The notes: a model not told the origin generated them from the sequence alone. Shown: positions 1-6,893, counted from the first letter of the stretch. The stretch is 64,000 nucleotides of DNA from Ga0077555 sp033764055 (GCA_033764055.1 JANRJI010000012.1:33851-97850); one strand, 5' to 3'. Program-made: numbers and translations.

Positions 1-366
1 GCCACTTGGGCTCGCGCCGTCATCGCCGCCTTCCGCGACTTCTCCGCCGACCGCGTCGTCGCCGAGGCCAACCAGGGCGGCGACCTCGTCGTCAACGTCA
101 TCCGCCAGGTGGACGCCAATGCGCCCGTCAAGAAAGTCCACGCCAGCCGCGGCAAGTTCGCCCGCGCCGAGCCGATCGCCGCGCTCTACGCCGAAGGCCG
201 TGTGGTCCACGTCGGCGAGTTTCCCGCGCTCGAGAACCAGATGTGCGACTTCGGCCCCGAGGGCCTCTCCGAGGGCCGCTCACCCGACCGTGTCGATGCG
301 CTCGTCTGGGCGCTCTCCGAGCTGATGCTCACCACCACCCGCGATCCCGTTATCCGGCGCCTGTAG
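1..366 (+). CDS. Phage/GTA terminase large subunit, C-terminal fragment
   Basis: The window opens inside this gene; 121 codons are visible in frame 1 and end at TAG 364-366. The ATPase and most of the nuclease domain lie upstream of the window. The visible part reads through ADRVVAEANQGGDLV, then KKVHASRGKFARAEPIAALY and GRVVHVGEFPALENQM, ending with a stretch rich in acidic and Trp residues (DRVDALVWALSELM). This is the usual end of the RNase H-like nuclease domain of terminases in RcGTA-type clusters, where the late Asp is part of the metal-binding site. Role: ATP-driven DNA packaging and cleavage at the portal. Its neighbours (portal, protease, capsid) support the call. It is followed by an unusually long non-coding gap before the portal gene. 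Confidence 0.88.
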   Translation, partial: ATWARAVIAAFRDFSADRVVAEANQGGDLVVNVIRQVDANAPVKKVHASRGKFARAEPIAALYAEGRVVHVGEFPALENQMCDFGPEGLSEGRSPDRVDALVWALSELMLTTTRDPVIRRL

Positions 367-440
367 GGCTGCGCCTTTGCTCGCTCGCCTGTCTGTAGCC
401 AGCACCTGTCGCTCTGCGACCTGCCTTGACCCGAATAGTG

Positions 441-490
441 GTGTCATCCTCGGGCTTGTCCCGAGGACCCATGGTTCCGCGATCGCGGCG
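441..490. repeat. REP-like hairpin repeat, copy 1
   Basis: Contains the inverted repeat CCTCGGG-cttgt-CCCGAGG followed by acccatg and ttccgcga. A near-identical unit recurs at 659-706 in the same orientation. Such units (GTCATCCTCGGGCTTGACCC type) are common dispersed intergenic repeats in alphaproteobacterial genomes; this is recalled knowledge, not searched. Confidence 0.6.
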
Positions 491-521
491 CGAAGAACGC
501 CAGTAACCCGTGCAACTCAAA

Positions 522-582
522 TCGCGCCTCCGGCGCGATCGGGTCACGGACCCGAGCCCGTTTGGGGGACGTGTCCCCCAAA
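522..582. repeat. Triple-hairpin element A (inverted relative to element C)
   Basis: Three adjacent perfect hairpins can be read: TCGCGCC/GGCGCGA at 522-538, CGGGTC/GACCCG at 540-554, and TTTGGGGGAC/GTCCCCCAAA at 561-582. The core 532-565 is a perfect 34-base reverse-complement match to 4093-4126. The whole element is 61 bases long, the same length as its partner at 4078-4138. The last hairpin is followed after five bases by a T-rich run, so it may double as a terminator. Confidence 0.75.
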
Positions 583-658
583 CCCCCTCTTTTTTGCAGG
601 ACACCATCGGTGGCGGCCGGCGCCGCGCGAGCGGAGTCGCCATCGACCACACCCACGA

Positions 659-706
659 GTGTCATCCTCGGGCTTGACCCGAGGACCCATGCTTCCGCGA
701 GCGCGG
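659..706. repeat. REP-like hairpin repeat, copy 2
   Basis: Same unit as 441-490 with the loop cttga instead of cttgt and a few changes in the 3' part. Hairpin stem CCTCGGG/CCCGAGG. Direct orientation relative to copy 1, about 218 bases apart. Confidence 0.6.
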
Positions 707-916
707 GCGCAGGCAATGGTCGCAATCCTTGCCGCGCAACCCCCGTCGCGTCTCTGAGACCCATCACCCCATTCCGACGGGCGTCCGCCCCTCCCGCCCG
801 TCGGACTGCGTCAGGCACCGGGTGTCGCGAGCAGCGCCCCACTGGCAGCGCCGGACCCCGGTGCCTGACGCCCCATCCTCCGGCCCCACCCTCGTCCCCC
901 GAAAATGACGGGGAGC

Positions 917-974
917 GCGAGGGGTGTCCCCTCGCTGGGGTGTGGGGCCAGCCCCGCTCGCGCCTCAGGCGCGA
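917..974. repeat. Triple-hairpin element B, divergent copy
   Basis: Same layout as element C at 4078-4138: an outer hairpin GCGAGGGG-tgt-CCCCTCGC (917-935), a middle hairpin GGGGC-ca-GCCCC (944-955) and an outer hairpin TCGCGCC-tca-GGCGCGA (958-974). The third stem is identical to that of elements A and C; the other two differ in sequence but keep pairing. It ends 25 bases before the portal start codon. Confidence 0.55.
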
Positions 975-999
975 CCCGCGTCAACCACAGGACTGACGA

Positions 1000-2601
1000 A
1001 TGCCCGACGTCGCCCCCTCGCTCGGCGCGCGCCTCGCCGCGTCCATCGCCCGCGCGCTCTCCCCGATCGCGGCCTCGTCGCTCCCTCGGAGGTCAGGGAC
1101 GACGGCCGCCGCCGCTGCCCGCGAGACCAAGTCCTCACGCGCCGGCCCGCTCATCGCCTTCGAGCACCTGCGCCGGCCCGTCTGGACGCCGCGCGACTAC
1201 ACGACCTTCGCCAACGAAGGCTTCATGCAGAACGCCATCGTCTACCGCTGCGTGCGCATGATCGCGGAGTGCGCGGCCCACATCCCGCTGCTCCTCTACG
1301 ACGGCGACCAGGAGATCGAGGGCCACGCGCTCTCCGCGCTCCTGCGCCGTCCCAACCCTCACCAGACCTGGCCCGACTTCATGCAGACGCTCGTCGGGCA
1401 TCTGCTGGTCGCCGGCAACGTCTACGCCGAGGCCGTCGCGCTCGACGGCGAGGTGCGCGAGCTGCATCTCCTGCGGCCCGACCGGGTCCGGATCGTACCC
1501 GGCGCCGACGGCTGGCCGGAGGCGTTCGACTACAGTGTCGCGGGCCGCACCGTCCGTCTCTCGGGCGAGGTTGCCGTGGGTGTCCCGACCGTCCTCCACA
1601 TCAAGCTGTTCCATCCGTCGAGCGACCATTACGGCTTCTCGCCGCTCGAAGCCGCCGCCTCGGCGATCGACCTCCACAACACCGCGTCCAACTGGAACAA
1701 GGCGCTGCTCGACAACTCGGCGCGTCCCTCGGGGGCCATCGTCTACACCGCGCGCGACGGCAACCTCACATCCGAGCAGATCGAGCGCCTGAAGTCCGAG
1801 CTCGAGGCTGGTTTCCAGGGCTCGGCCAACGCCGGGCGTCCCCTTCTGCTGGAAGGCGGTCTCGACTGGAAGGCCATGTCGCTCTCCCCGAAGGACATGG
1901 ACTTCATCGAGGCCCGCCACGTCGCCGCCCGCGAGATCGCGCTGGCGCTGGGCGTGCCGCCGATGCTCTTGGGCATCCCCGGCGACAACACCTACTCGAA
2001 CCTCGCCGAGGCACAGCGCACCTTCTGGCGTTCCACCGTCCTCCCCCTCGTCGAGCGCGTCGCGAGCGAGCTGTCGCTGTGGCTCGGGCCTGCCTTCCGC
2101 GATCCGGTCGAGTTGCGCGTGGACATCGACACCCTCCCAGCATTGGCCGGTGAACGCGAAGCGCTATGGGCGAGCCTCGAAAAAACCTCGTTCCTCACCA
2201 CCGCCGAGAAGCGCTCGCTGGCGGGCTTTTCGCCGATGCCCGGCGCGGATGCGAAGTGGGCATCCGAAGCGCCAGCGAGCGAGAAGTTCAACCCCGGCCA
2301 ACCCCGTATCCCCGGCGGACAACCGGGGGGAGGACAGTGGACCGATGGCGAGGGCGAAGGTGATGGCGATGCCAGTGTTGTTCTGGTAGCCAAGAAGCCG
2401 GGCGGAATCGCGAAGGAACTGTGGAAGCTTACTGTGCGCCAGTTCGTTTCGCAGTATTGCAAAGGCTCAATTCGAGAAGTCATGCCAGGGGAATTTGATG
2501 ATCTATCAATCGCTGATGTGATGGACTTAGCGAAAGGTGGTGACAAAAGAGCAAGAACGTGCAAAAAATTGCTTGAACGTCAGAGGTTTAGAAAGGACTG
2601 A
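1000..2601 (+). CDS. GTA/phage portal protein (HK97 family) with C-terminal toxin-like extension
   Basis: 533 aa. Residues about 50-400 match the HK97-type portal: entry FMQNAIVYRCVRMIAECAAH, then PNPHQTWPDFMQTLVGHLL, GNVYAEAV, HIKLFHPSSDHYGFSPLEAA, and the late LGVPPMLLGIPGDNTYSN and AQRTFWRSTVLPL motifs. Portal subunits form the dodecameric DNA channel at one capsid vertex. After residue 428 the protein continues with FNPGQPRIPGGQPGGGQWTD (430-449), an acidic Gly/Asp spacer, and a terminal domain from about 465 to 533 containing SIREVMPGEFDDLSIADVMD and CKKLLERQRFRK. Small C-terminal tips of this kind resemble Rhs/CDI polymorphic toxin ends; that is recognition of style, not a database match. 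The tip is A/T-richer than the portal body (25 of 60 bases G+C at 2521-2580). An immunity-like gene starts 2 bases after the stop. AGGA near 989 supports the ATG at 1000. Confidence 0.85.
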   Translation: MPDVAPSLGARLAASIARALSPIAASSLPRRSGTTAAAAARETKSSRAGPLIAFEHLRRPVWTPRDYTTFANEGFMQNAIVYRCVRMIAECAAHIPLLLYDGDQEIEGHALSALLRRPNPHQTWPDFMQTLVGHLLVAGNVYAEAVALDGEVRELHLLRPDRVRIVPGADGWPEAFDYSVAGRTVRLSGEVAVGVPTVLHIKLFHPSSDHYGFSPLEAAASAIDLHNTASNWNKALLDNSARPSGAIVYTARDGNLTSEQIERLKSELEAGFQGSANAGRPLLLEGGLDWKAMSLSPKDMDFIEARHVAAREIALALGVPPMLLGIPGDNTYSNLAEAQRTFWRSTVLPLVERVASELSLWLGPAFRDPVELRVDIDTLPALAGEREALWASLEKTSFLTTAEKRSLAGFSPMPGADAKWASEAPASEKFNPGQPRIPGGQPGGGQWTDGEGEGDGDASVVLVAKKPGGIAKELWKLTVRQFVSQYCKGSIREVMPGEFDDLSIADVMDLAKGGDKRARTCKKLLERQRFRKD

Positions 2602-2603
2602 TC

Positions 2604-2852
2604 ATGAACGGGAGAGAAGATGGACTGCAACGACTTCTCGATTTCCTCAATATTCTTAACGAGAAGGCAATCGAATTTCGGCTGGAGCAGAACGCGCCGG
2701 ATAGCATTTCGGTGTCATTTGCTCTTGTCGGATACCGAGTTGAAGCTGATTTCGATGTCGACATGATGCACTTTTCTCTTTTCAAGGGAGATGAGGCCGT
2801 CGATACGGATGTGAAAAAGCTTCTAAATCTCATCGAGGAACGCCAGAAGTAG
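2604..2852 (+). CDS. Small immunity-like protein for the portal toxin tip
   Basis: 82 aa, acidic, no signal peptide or membrane segment. AAAGGA (about 2593-2598) lies a few bases before the ATG, and only two bases separate it from the portal stop, so it is translationally linked to the portal gene. The centre reads ISVSFALVGYRVEADFDVDM followed by FSLFKGDEAVDTDVKKLLNL, the kind of compact alpha/beta fold seen in immunity proteins that follow Rhs/CDI-type toxin tips. Inference: it would bind and neutralise the C-terminal domain of the portal protein in the producing cell. Base composition is lower in G+C than the GTA genes, like the toxin tip. Alternative: an unrelated hypothetical protein. 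Confidence 0.6.
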   Translation: MNGREDGLQRLLDFLNILNEKAIEFRLEQNAPDSISVSFALVGYRVEADFDVDMMHFSLFKGDEAVDTDVKKLLNLIEERQK

Positions 2853-2945
2853 TATGCCTTCCCTGGTATATAAGAAGTCCCAGGACATAGGGTGCTGAGC
2901 CAATAGCTTGGGCCCAGCCAGCCCCGCATCCCCGCCGGCCAGCCA

Positions 2946-3572
2946 ATGGGAAGGCAATGGACCAACGGGGATGGCGGCGGCGGCGGCGATAGCCCCTTCG
3001 GCCGCACGCCCGACGGCACCCCGGTCGACTCGGCTGCAAAGCGCCCTCGCGGCGGCGGCTCGAAGCGCCCGCCACGTGATCACAACAATCCGTCCGAGCC
3101 GCTGCCCCCTCCACCGCTCCTGCCGCCAGGGGCAGGCTTGGACGAAAGCGGTACGCTTCGCCACCAAACCGGAGCGCTCGCGCCGCGCGGGTTCTCTTCG
3201 GTTGACGATCTGAATGCGTTCAAGCAGGACTTGGCATTCGAGTTGCCCGAGGATGTATCGGCGGTCATGCAGGGCAGCTCTGTCGAGCGGGGAGGCAGCA
3301 GGTTCCGGGATGCGGCTCAGGGTGATCAACCTGCCAGTGACTTCGATGTCGCGCTCACCGGCAGCAATATCTTCGATCGCGCGGCACTCAGGCTGCCTCG
3401 TATGGTCAAGGGTGATCGAGTGGGGCCGTTATCTGAGGAAAGGCTGCTCGAGGTCGGGATCGACCTGCGGGGGATCTCGACCCGATATGGGCGCGACGTC
3501 AAGTTCATGATCTATCGAGACTCGATCTCGTTGTATCGGCGAGGTCAGGGCTATCCACTGGTGACGAGGTGA
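2946..3572 (+). CDS. Orphan C-terminal toxin cassette: linker plus nucleotidyltransferase-like domain
   Basis: 208 aa from the ATG at 2946, but the frame is open from 2907 and starts with LGPSQPRIPAGQP before the ATG, continuing GRQWTNGDGGGGG. This repeats the linker of the upstream portal protein (QPRIPGGQPGGGQWTDG), so the ATG falls inside a displaced C-terminal cassette and has no ribosome binding site. After a Pro-rich stretch comes a domain with MQGSSVERGG, then ASDFDVALTGSNIFDRA and later RYGRDVKFMIYR. A Gly-Ser pair followed by an Asp-x-Asp is the signature of Pol-beta-type nucleotidyltransferases, and the layout recalls nucleotidyltransferase toxin tips. Unless recombined onto the portal it is probably silent. 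The immunity-like gene follows after 4 bases. Confidence 0.6.
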   Translation: MGRQWTNGDGGGGGDSPFGRTPDGTPVDSAAKRPRGGGSKRPPRDHNNPSEPLPPPPLLPPGAGLDESGTLRHQTGALAPRGFSSVDDLNAFKQDLAFELPEDVSAVMQGSSVERGGSRFRDAAQGDQPASDFDVALTGSNIFDRAALRLPRMVKGDRVGPLSEERLLEVGIDLRGISTRYGRDVKFMIYRDSISLYRRGQGYPLVTR

Positions 3573-3576
3573 CGCG

Positions 3577-3906
3577 ATGACGTTTTTTGAGCACCGGTTC
3601 CTTGGTGTGAAGACCGATGACATGACGTCGGCGCGAAAAGTCTGCGAAGAGTTAATTGGCGCACCCATGAAGATTACAAACAGTACGTTTTATGGCGGTG
3701 ATCACTGCCATGTGGCTCTAGAAGACTCAGGGTTTGACCTGCGGCTAAATCACCACGACGATGGCGACGGTTGGAGTTGGTGCATCGAGAACCCGCGGTA
3801 TCCGCTCGTGCTGGATTGCTATTTCAGAACTTTAGAGGCCAAACGGCGTATTGTGGATCGACTTGATCAGTTTCCATTAGTCGAACTGGACCCCCGGGAC
3901 CGATAG
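3577..3906 (+). CDS. Immunity-like protein paired with the nucleotidyltransferase-like toxin cassette
   Basis: 109 aa with a Shine-Dalgarno GAGGTGA at 3565-3571 just before the ATG, in contrast to the orphan cassette upstream. It is soluble, acidic and rich in aromatic residues (SFYGG-like patch at STFYGGDHCHVALEDSG, then DGWSWCIENPRYPLVLDCYF). No family is recognised. Codon use is atypical for the region: 28 of 60 bases at 3661-3720 are G+C against 44 of 60 in the capsid gene at 5221-5280. Position directly after a toxin-like domain is the only evidence for an immunity role. Confidence 0.55.
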   Translation: MTFFEHRFLGVKTDDMTSARKVCEELIGAPMKITNSTFYGGDHCHVALEDSGFDLRLNHHDDGDGWSWCIENPRYPLVLDCYFRTLEAKRRIVDRLDQFPLVELDPRDR

Positions 3907-3950
3907 TGTGCGCGTCAGCCCCCTCACGGACGGGCGCGAAGCGTCGTGCC

Positions 3951-4045
3951 GGAGGCGCGCCACGAAATCGCTGCTCGGGACCCCCGACGATAGCACTTAC
4001 GCGAACCTTGGCGGAGCCGCAGCGCACCTTCTGGCCAGCCTCGCC
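3951..4045 (+). pseudogene. Remnant of a second portal gene, frameshifted
   Basis: The stretch reads KSLLGTPDDSTYANL and then, after a one-base shift, AEPQRTFWPA. These match PMLLGIPGDNTYSNL and AEAQRTFWRS of the intact portal (around 1965-2035). Compared with the intact gene there is one extra G after the codons for Asn-Leu and a deletion further upstream, where the Glu-Ala-Arg-His codons (intact gene near 1909-1921) run directly into the later motif. It cannot be translated as one protein. Its presence downstream of two toxin/immunity units points to duplication and recombination of the portal 3' region. Confidence 0.7.
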
Positions 4046-4077
4046 ACGCGCGACTTTCGCGACAGAAAACGGGTAGC

Positions 4078-4138
4078 TTGGCGGGTTTCCCGCCAAACGG
4101 GCTCGGGTCCGTGACCCGATCGCGCCGCTAGGGCGCGA
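4078..4138. repeat. Triple-hairpin element C
   Basis: Three hairpins: TTGGCGGG-ttt-CCCGCCAA (4078-4096), CGGGTC-cgt-GACCCG (4104-4118) and TCGCGCC/GGCGCGA (4120-4138). The core 4093-4126 is an exact reverse complement of 532-565. With element A it brackets the portal gene, both toxin/immunity units and the portal remnant. Confidence 0.75.
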
Positions 4139-4275
4139 ATTCGCGCGGTCCGTGTCTGGCCGCGACGCCTCGCGCGCCGCACTGGAACCACCGGCAAATG
4201 ACCCGACCGGAACTCGCCTCGGCCTCCCGTCGCCGAGCCGCCCGACGCCCGACACCTCATGTCCGGAGCCTCACG

Positions 4276-4950
4276 ATGCACCACCCGACCGAGGCGGTCT
4301 TCACCGCGCTCGACCTGAAATCCATTGCCGATGACGGCCTCTTCGAAGGCTACGCCTCGCTCTTCAATCGCGAGGATCTCGGCCACGACGTCATCGCTCC
4401 GGGTGCCTTCCGCGACACGCTCGCCGCGAAAGGTGCAGCCGGCGTCCGGCTCCTCTTCCAGCACAAGCCCGACGAGCCGATCGGTGTGTGGGAGGAGATC
4501 GCGGAGGATGCGAAGGGCCTCCGCGCCCGCGGCCGCCTCGCGACGGAGGTGCCGCGCGCCCGCGAGGTGCTCGCGCTGATGCGGGCCGGCGCCATTGACG
4601 GCCTCTCCATCGGCTTCCGCGCGCTGAAGGCCCGCCGCGACAAGGCCCGCGGCATCCGCTTGATCGAGAAGGTCGACCTCTGGGAGATCTCGATCGTCAC
4701 CTTTCCGATGCTCCCCGGCGCCCGCATCCGCAACGTCAAGCATCGCCCGTTCGCGTCGGCGCCGCCGACCGAGCGCCAACTGGAGCGCTGGCTCACGCAG
4801 GACGCTGGGCTGACGCGCACCGCGGCCCGCGCGCTCCTGCGCCACGGCCACAAGGGCCTCGCCAGCACGCGGGACGCTGCCGCGGCGCCCGACCCCGAAG
4901 CCCTGCTCGCGAGCCGCGTCCGGCGTCTCGCCGCCTTCCTCTGCTCATGA
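4276..4950 (+). CDS. HK97-family prohead protease (GTA)
   Basis: 224 aa. Serine protease that cleaves scaffold or capsid N-termini during prohead maturation. The N-terminal part shows FEGYASLFNREDLGHDVIAPGAF, the standard opening of this family, followed by VRLLFQHKPDEPIGVWEE (catalytic His in the QHK motif) and AGAIDGLSIGFRA (catalytic Ser in GLSIGF), then VDLWEISIVTFPMLPGA. The ATG at 4276 has GGAG at 4264-4267; an upstream in-frame ATG at 4198 would add an Arg-rich leader of no family resemblance. The C-terminal 60 residues (from RQLERWLTQDAGLTRTAARA) are an Arg/Ala-rich extension, possibly scaffold-like, as in RcGTA-type proteases. The capsid gene follows with an ATGA overlap or 26 bases later. 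Confidence 0.88.
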   Translation: MHHPTEAVFTALDLKSIADDGLFEGYASLFNREDLGHDVIAPGAFRDTLAAKGAAGVRLLFQHKPDEPIGVWEEIAEDAKGLRARGRLATEVPRAREVLALMRAGAIDGLSIGFRALKARRDKARGIRLIEKVDLWEISIVTFPMLPGARIRNVKHRPFASAPPTERQLERWLTQDAGLTRTAARALLRHGHKGLASTRDAAAAPDPEALLASRVRRLAAFLCS

Positions 4951-4976
4951 CCGACCACGACAGCAAAGGCCAGCAC

Positions 4977-6188
4977 ATGACCGACACCTACGAGACCAAG
5001 GGCACGGGCGATCTCGCCACGGCCATCGACGACCTCGCGCGCGCCTTCGAGGTCTACAAGGAGACCAACGACCGCGAGCTCGCCGAGATCAAGTCGCACG
5101 GCGCCGCCGACGTGCTGACGCGCGAGAAGATCGCGCGCATCGACCGCCAGCTCGACGATCTCGCGCTCAAGGCCCGCCGGCCCCAGCTCGCGACCGGCGC
5201 CGCCCGCGCCACCGTCGACCTCGCGCACAAGTCCGCCTTCGACGCCTACGTCCGCAAGGGCGAGAGCGCCGGCCTCGCCGACCTCGAGGCCAAGGCCCTC
5301 TCCGCCGGCACCGGCGCCGATGGCGGCTATCTCGTTCCCGACGAGACCGAGCGCACCGTGAACATGGCGCTGCGCGACATCTCTCCGATCCGTGCCATCG
5401 CCGCCGTCCGCCAGGTCTCGGGCTCTGTCTTCAAGAAGCCCTTCTCCGTCACCGGCCCCGGCACCGGCTGGGTCGGCGAGACCGCGGCGCGGCCCGAGAC
5501 GACGTCGCCGACGCTCGCCGAGCTCGCCTTCCCGACGATGGAGCTCTACGCGATGCCCGCCGCGACGCCGTCGCTCCTCGACGACGCCGCCGTCAACATC
5601 GACGAGTGGATCGCCGAGGAGGTGCGCGTCGCCTTCGCCGAGCAGGAGGGCGCCGCCTTCGTCACCGGCGACGGGGTCAACAAGCCCAAGGGATTTCTGA
5701 ATTATCCCAAGGTCGCCGCAGGCTCCTGGACCTGGGGCAATCTCGGCTTCATCGTGACCGGTGCGGCTGGCGCGTTCCCGGCGTCCAATCCGACCGACAA
5801 ATTGATCGATCTCGCCTACTCGGTGAAAAGCGGCTATCGCGCCAACGCTCATTTCGTGATGAGCCGCGCCACGCAGGCTGCGATCCGCAAGTTCAAGGAT
5901 GCCGACGGCAACTACATCTGGCAGCCCGCCGGTCGCCCGGGCGAGGCGCCGACGCTGCTCGGCCATCCTGTCGCTGAATCGGAGGACATGCCCGCGATCG
6001 CGGCCGACAGCTACTCGATTGCCTTCGGGGATTTTCGCCGCGGATATCTCGTCGTCGATCGTGTCGGGATCCGCATTCTCCGCGATCCCTATTCGTCGAA
6101 GCCATACGTTCTCTTCTACACGACCAAGCGCGTCGGCGGCGGCATCCAGGATTTCAACGCCATCAAGCTCCTGAAATTCGCGGTCTGA
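4977..6188 (+). CDS. HK97-family major capsid protein (GTA gp5)
   Basis: 403 aa from the ATG at 4977, chosen because AAAGG (4965-4969) sits 7 bases before it; an in-frame ATG at 4947 overlapping the protease stop would add ten residues. Residues about 10-75 are a charged helical delta domain (AFEVYKETNDRELAEIK) normally cut off by the protease. The mature part begins near the KSAFDAYVRKGE region and shows SAGTGADGGYLVPDE, a hallmark of this family, followed by PISPIRAIAAVRQV-like residues, ETAARPETTSPTLAELAFP, LLDDAAVNIDEWIAEEV, and EGAAFVTGDGVNKPKGFLNY. The end has LFYTTKRVGGGIQDFNAIK. It forms the head shell. Confidence 0.92.
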   Translation: MTDTYETKGTGDLATAIDDLARAFEVYKETNDRELAEIKSHGAADVLTREKIARIDRQLDDLALKARRPQLATGAARATVDLAHKSAFDAYVRKGESAGLADLEAKALSAGTGADGGYLVPDETERTVNMALRDISPIRAIAAVRQVSGSVFKKPFSVTGPGTGWVGETAARPETTSPTLAELAFPTMELYAMPAATPSLLDDAAVNIDEWIAEEVRVAFAEQEGAAFVTGDGVNKPKGFLNYPKVAAGSWTWGNLGFIVTGAAGAFPASNPTDKLIDLAYSVKSGYRANAHFVMSRATQAAIRKFKDADGNYIWQPAGRPGEAPTLLGHPVAESEDMPAIAADSYSIAFGDFRRGYLVVDRVGIRILRDPYSSKPYVLFYTTKRVGGGIQDFNAIKLLKFAV

Positions 6189-6314
6189 CGTCAGCCTGCA
6201 CCGACGGCTGCCCGGCCGCATGTGGCGCTGCGTCGCCATCCAGGGTCCGGCAGCCGGACCGGCGATTTCGTCTCGCCGGCTTTCTTTCCCCGAAATGTTC
6301 CCTCTGGAGACCAG

Positions 6315-6893
6315 ATGTCCCTCGTCATGACGAGCGGGCCCGCGCTCGAGCCGGTCAGCCTGGCCGAGGCGAAGGCCCATTTGCGCGTCGACGGCACGGC
6401 CGAGGATGCCCTGATCCAAAGCCTCGTCATCACCTCGCGCCTGCACATCGAGGCAGCGCTCGGCCTCGCCCTCGTCACGCAGGGCTGGTCGTATTTCCTC
6501 GATCGCTGGCCGAAATCCGGTCGCATCGTGATGCCGCTGCGCCCGATAGCAGCCATCGCCCACGTGCGGCTCTGGGATGCGGATGGCGCCAGTCGCACGC
6601 TCGATCCGGCTGATTTCTTTCTCGACGGTCAGGGATACCCGCCGCGGCTGGCGCCCTTCGCCGGAACGGCTCTCGCCGCTCCGGGCCGGCCGGTCAATGG
6701 CGTCGAGATCGCATTCACAGCCGGCTTCGGTGCCGCTCCGGCCGATGTTCCCGCCACCATCCGCCACGCGCTCCTGCTGCTCGTCGCGCACTGGTACGAG
6801 AACCGCGAGCCGGTCGAGATCGGGTCCGGCATCCATGCCGTGCCGGCGATGGTCTCGGAGCTGCTGTCGCCCTATCGGCGGAGGCGGCTGTGA
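6315..6893 (+). CDS. Head-tail connector protein (GTA gp6-like)
   Basis: 192 aa. ATG at 6315 preceded by CTGGAGA (6304-6310). Begins MSLVMTSGPALEPVSLAEAK, then AHLRVDGTAEDALIQSLVIT, the alpha-helical opening typical of phage gp6/phiE125 gp8-type connectors, followed by a beta-rich middle (WPKSGRIVMPLRPIAAIAHV) and the characteristic VPATIRHALLLLVAHWYENR, then AVPAMVSELLSPYRRRRL. The protein forms the ring below the portal. The 126-base gap to the capsid gene has no gene. The next gene overlaps its stop by four bases. Confidence 0.85.
   Translation: MSLVMTSGPALEPVSLAEAKAHLRVDGTAEDALIQSLVITSRLHIEAALGLALVTQGWSYFLDRWPKSGRIVMPLRPIAAIAHVRLWDADGASRTLDPADFFLDGQGYPPRLAPFAGTALAAPGRPVNGVEIAFTAGFGAAPADVPATIRHALLLLVAHWYENREPVEIGSGIHAVPAMVSELLSPYRRRRL

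Larger units (their letters stand above)
367..999. other. Non-coding gap between terminase and portal, rich in hairpin repeats
   Basis: No convincing gene lies in these 633 bases; open frames here are proline/arginine-rich with no recognisable domain. The gap holds two copies of a short REP-like hairpin (441-490 and 659-706) and two triple-hairpin elements (522-582 and 917-974), listed separately. In compact RcGTA-type clusters terminase and portal are normally close together, so this is accessory sequence. A T-rich tract (588-595) shortly after the hairpin at 561-582 could end transcripts coming from the terminase gene. Confidence 0.7.
3907..4275. other. Non-coding gap before the prohead protease
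   Basis: 369 bases without an intact gene. It contains the portal remnant (3951-4045) and triple-hairpin element C (4078-4138). The protease reading frame stays open upstream to 4198, but the residues there are not protease-like. Confidence 0.6.

Noticed and set aside
441..706. Two direct hairpin copies as the start of a CRISPR array
   Set aside because: Only two imperfect copies about 218 bases apart, with unrelated spacing and no cas genes; they fit dispersed REP-like repeats.
562..996. A 144-codon frame in the terminase-portal gap
   Set aside because: Proline/arginine/serine-rich translation that crosses repeat hairpins; no ribosome binding site and no family resemblance.
3908..4114. A 68-codon frame after the second immunity-like gene
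   Set aside because: It is read through the degraded portal fragment and the repeat element; treated as pseudogene sequence.
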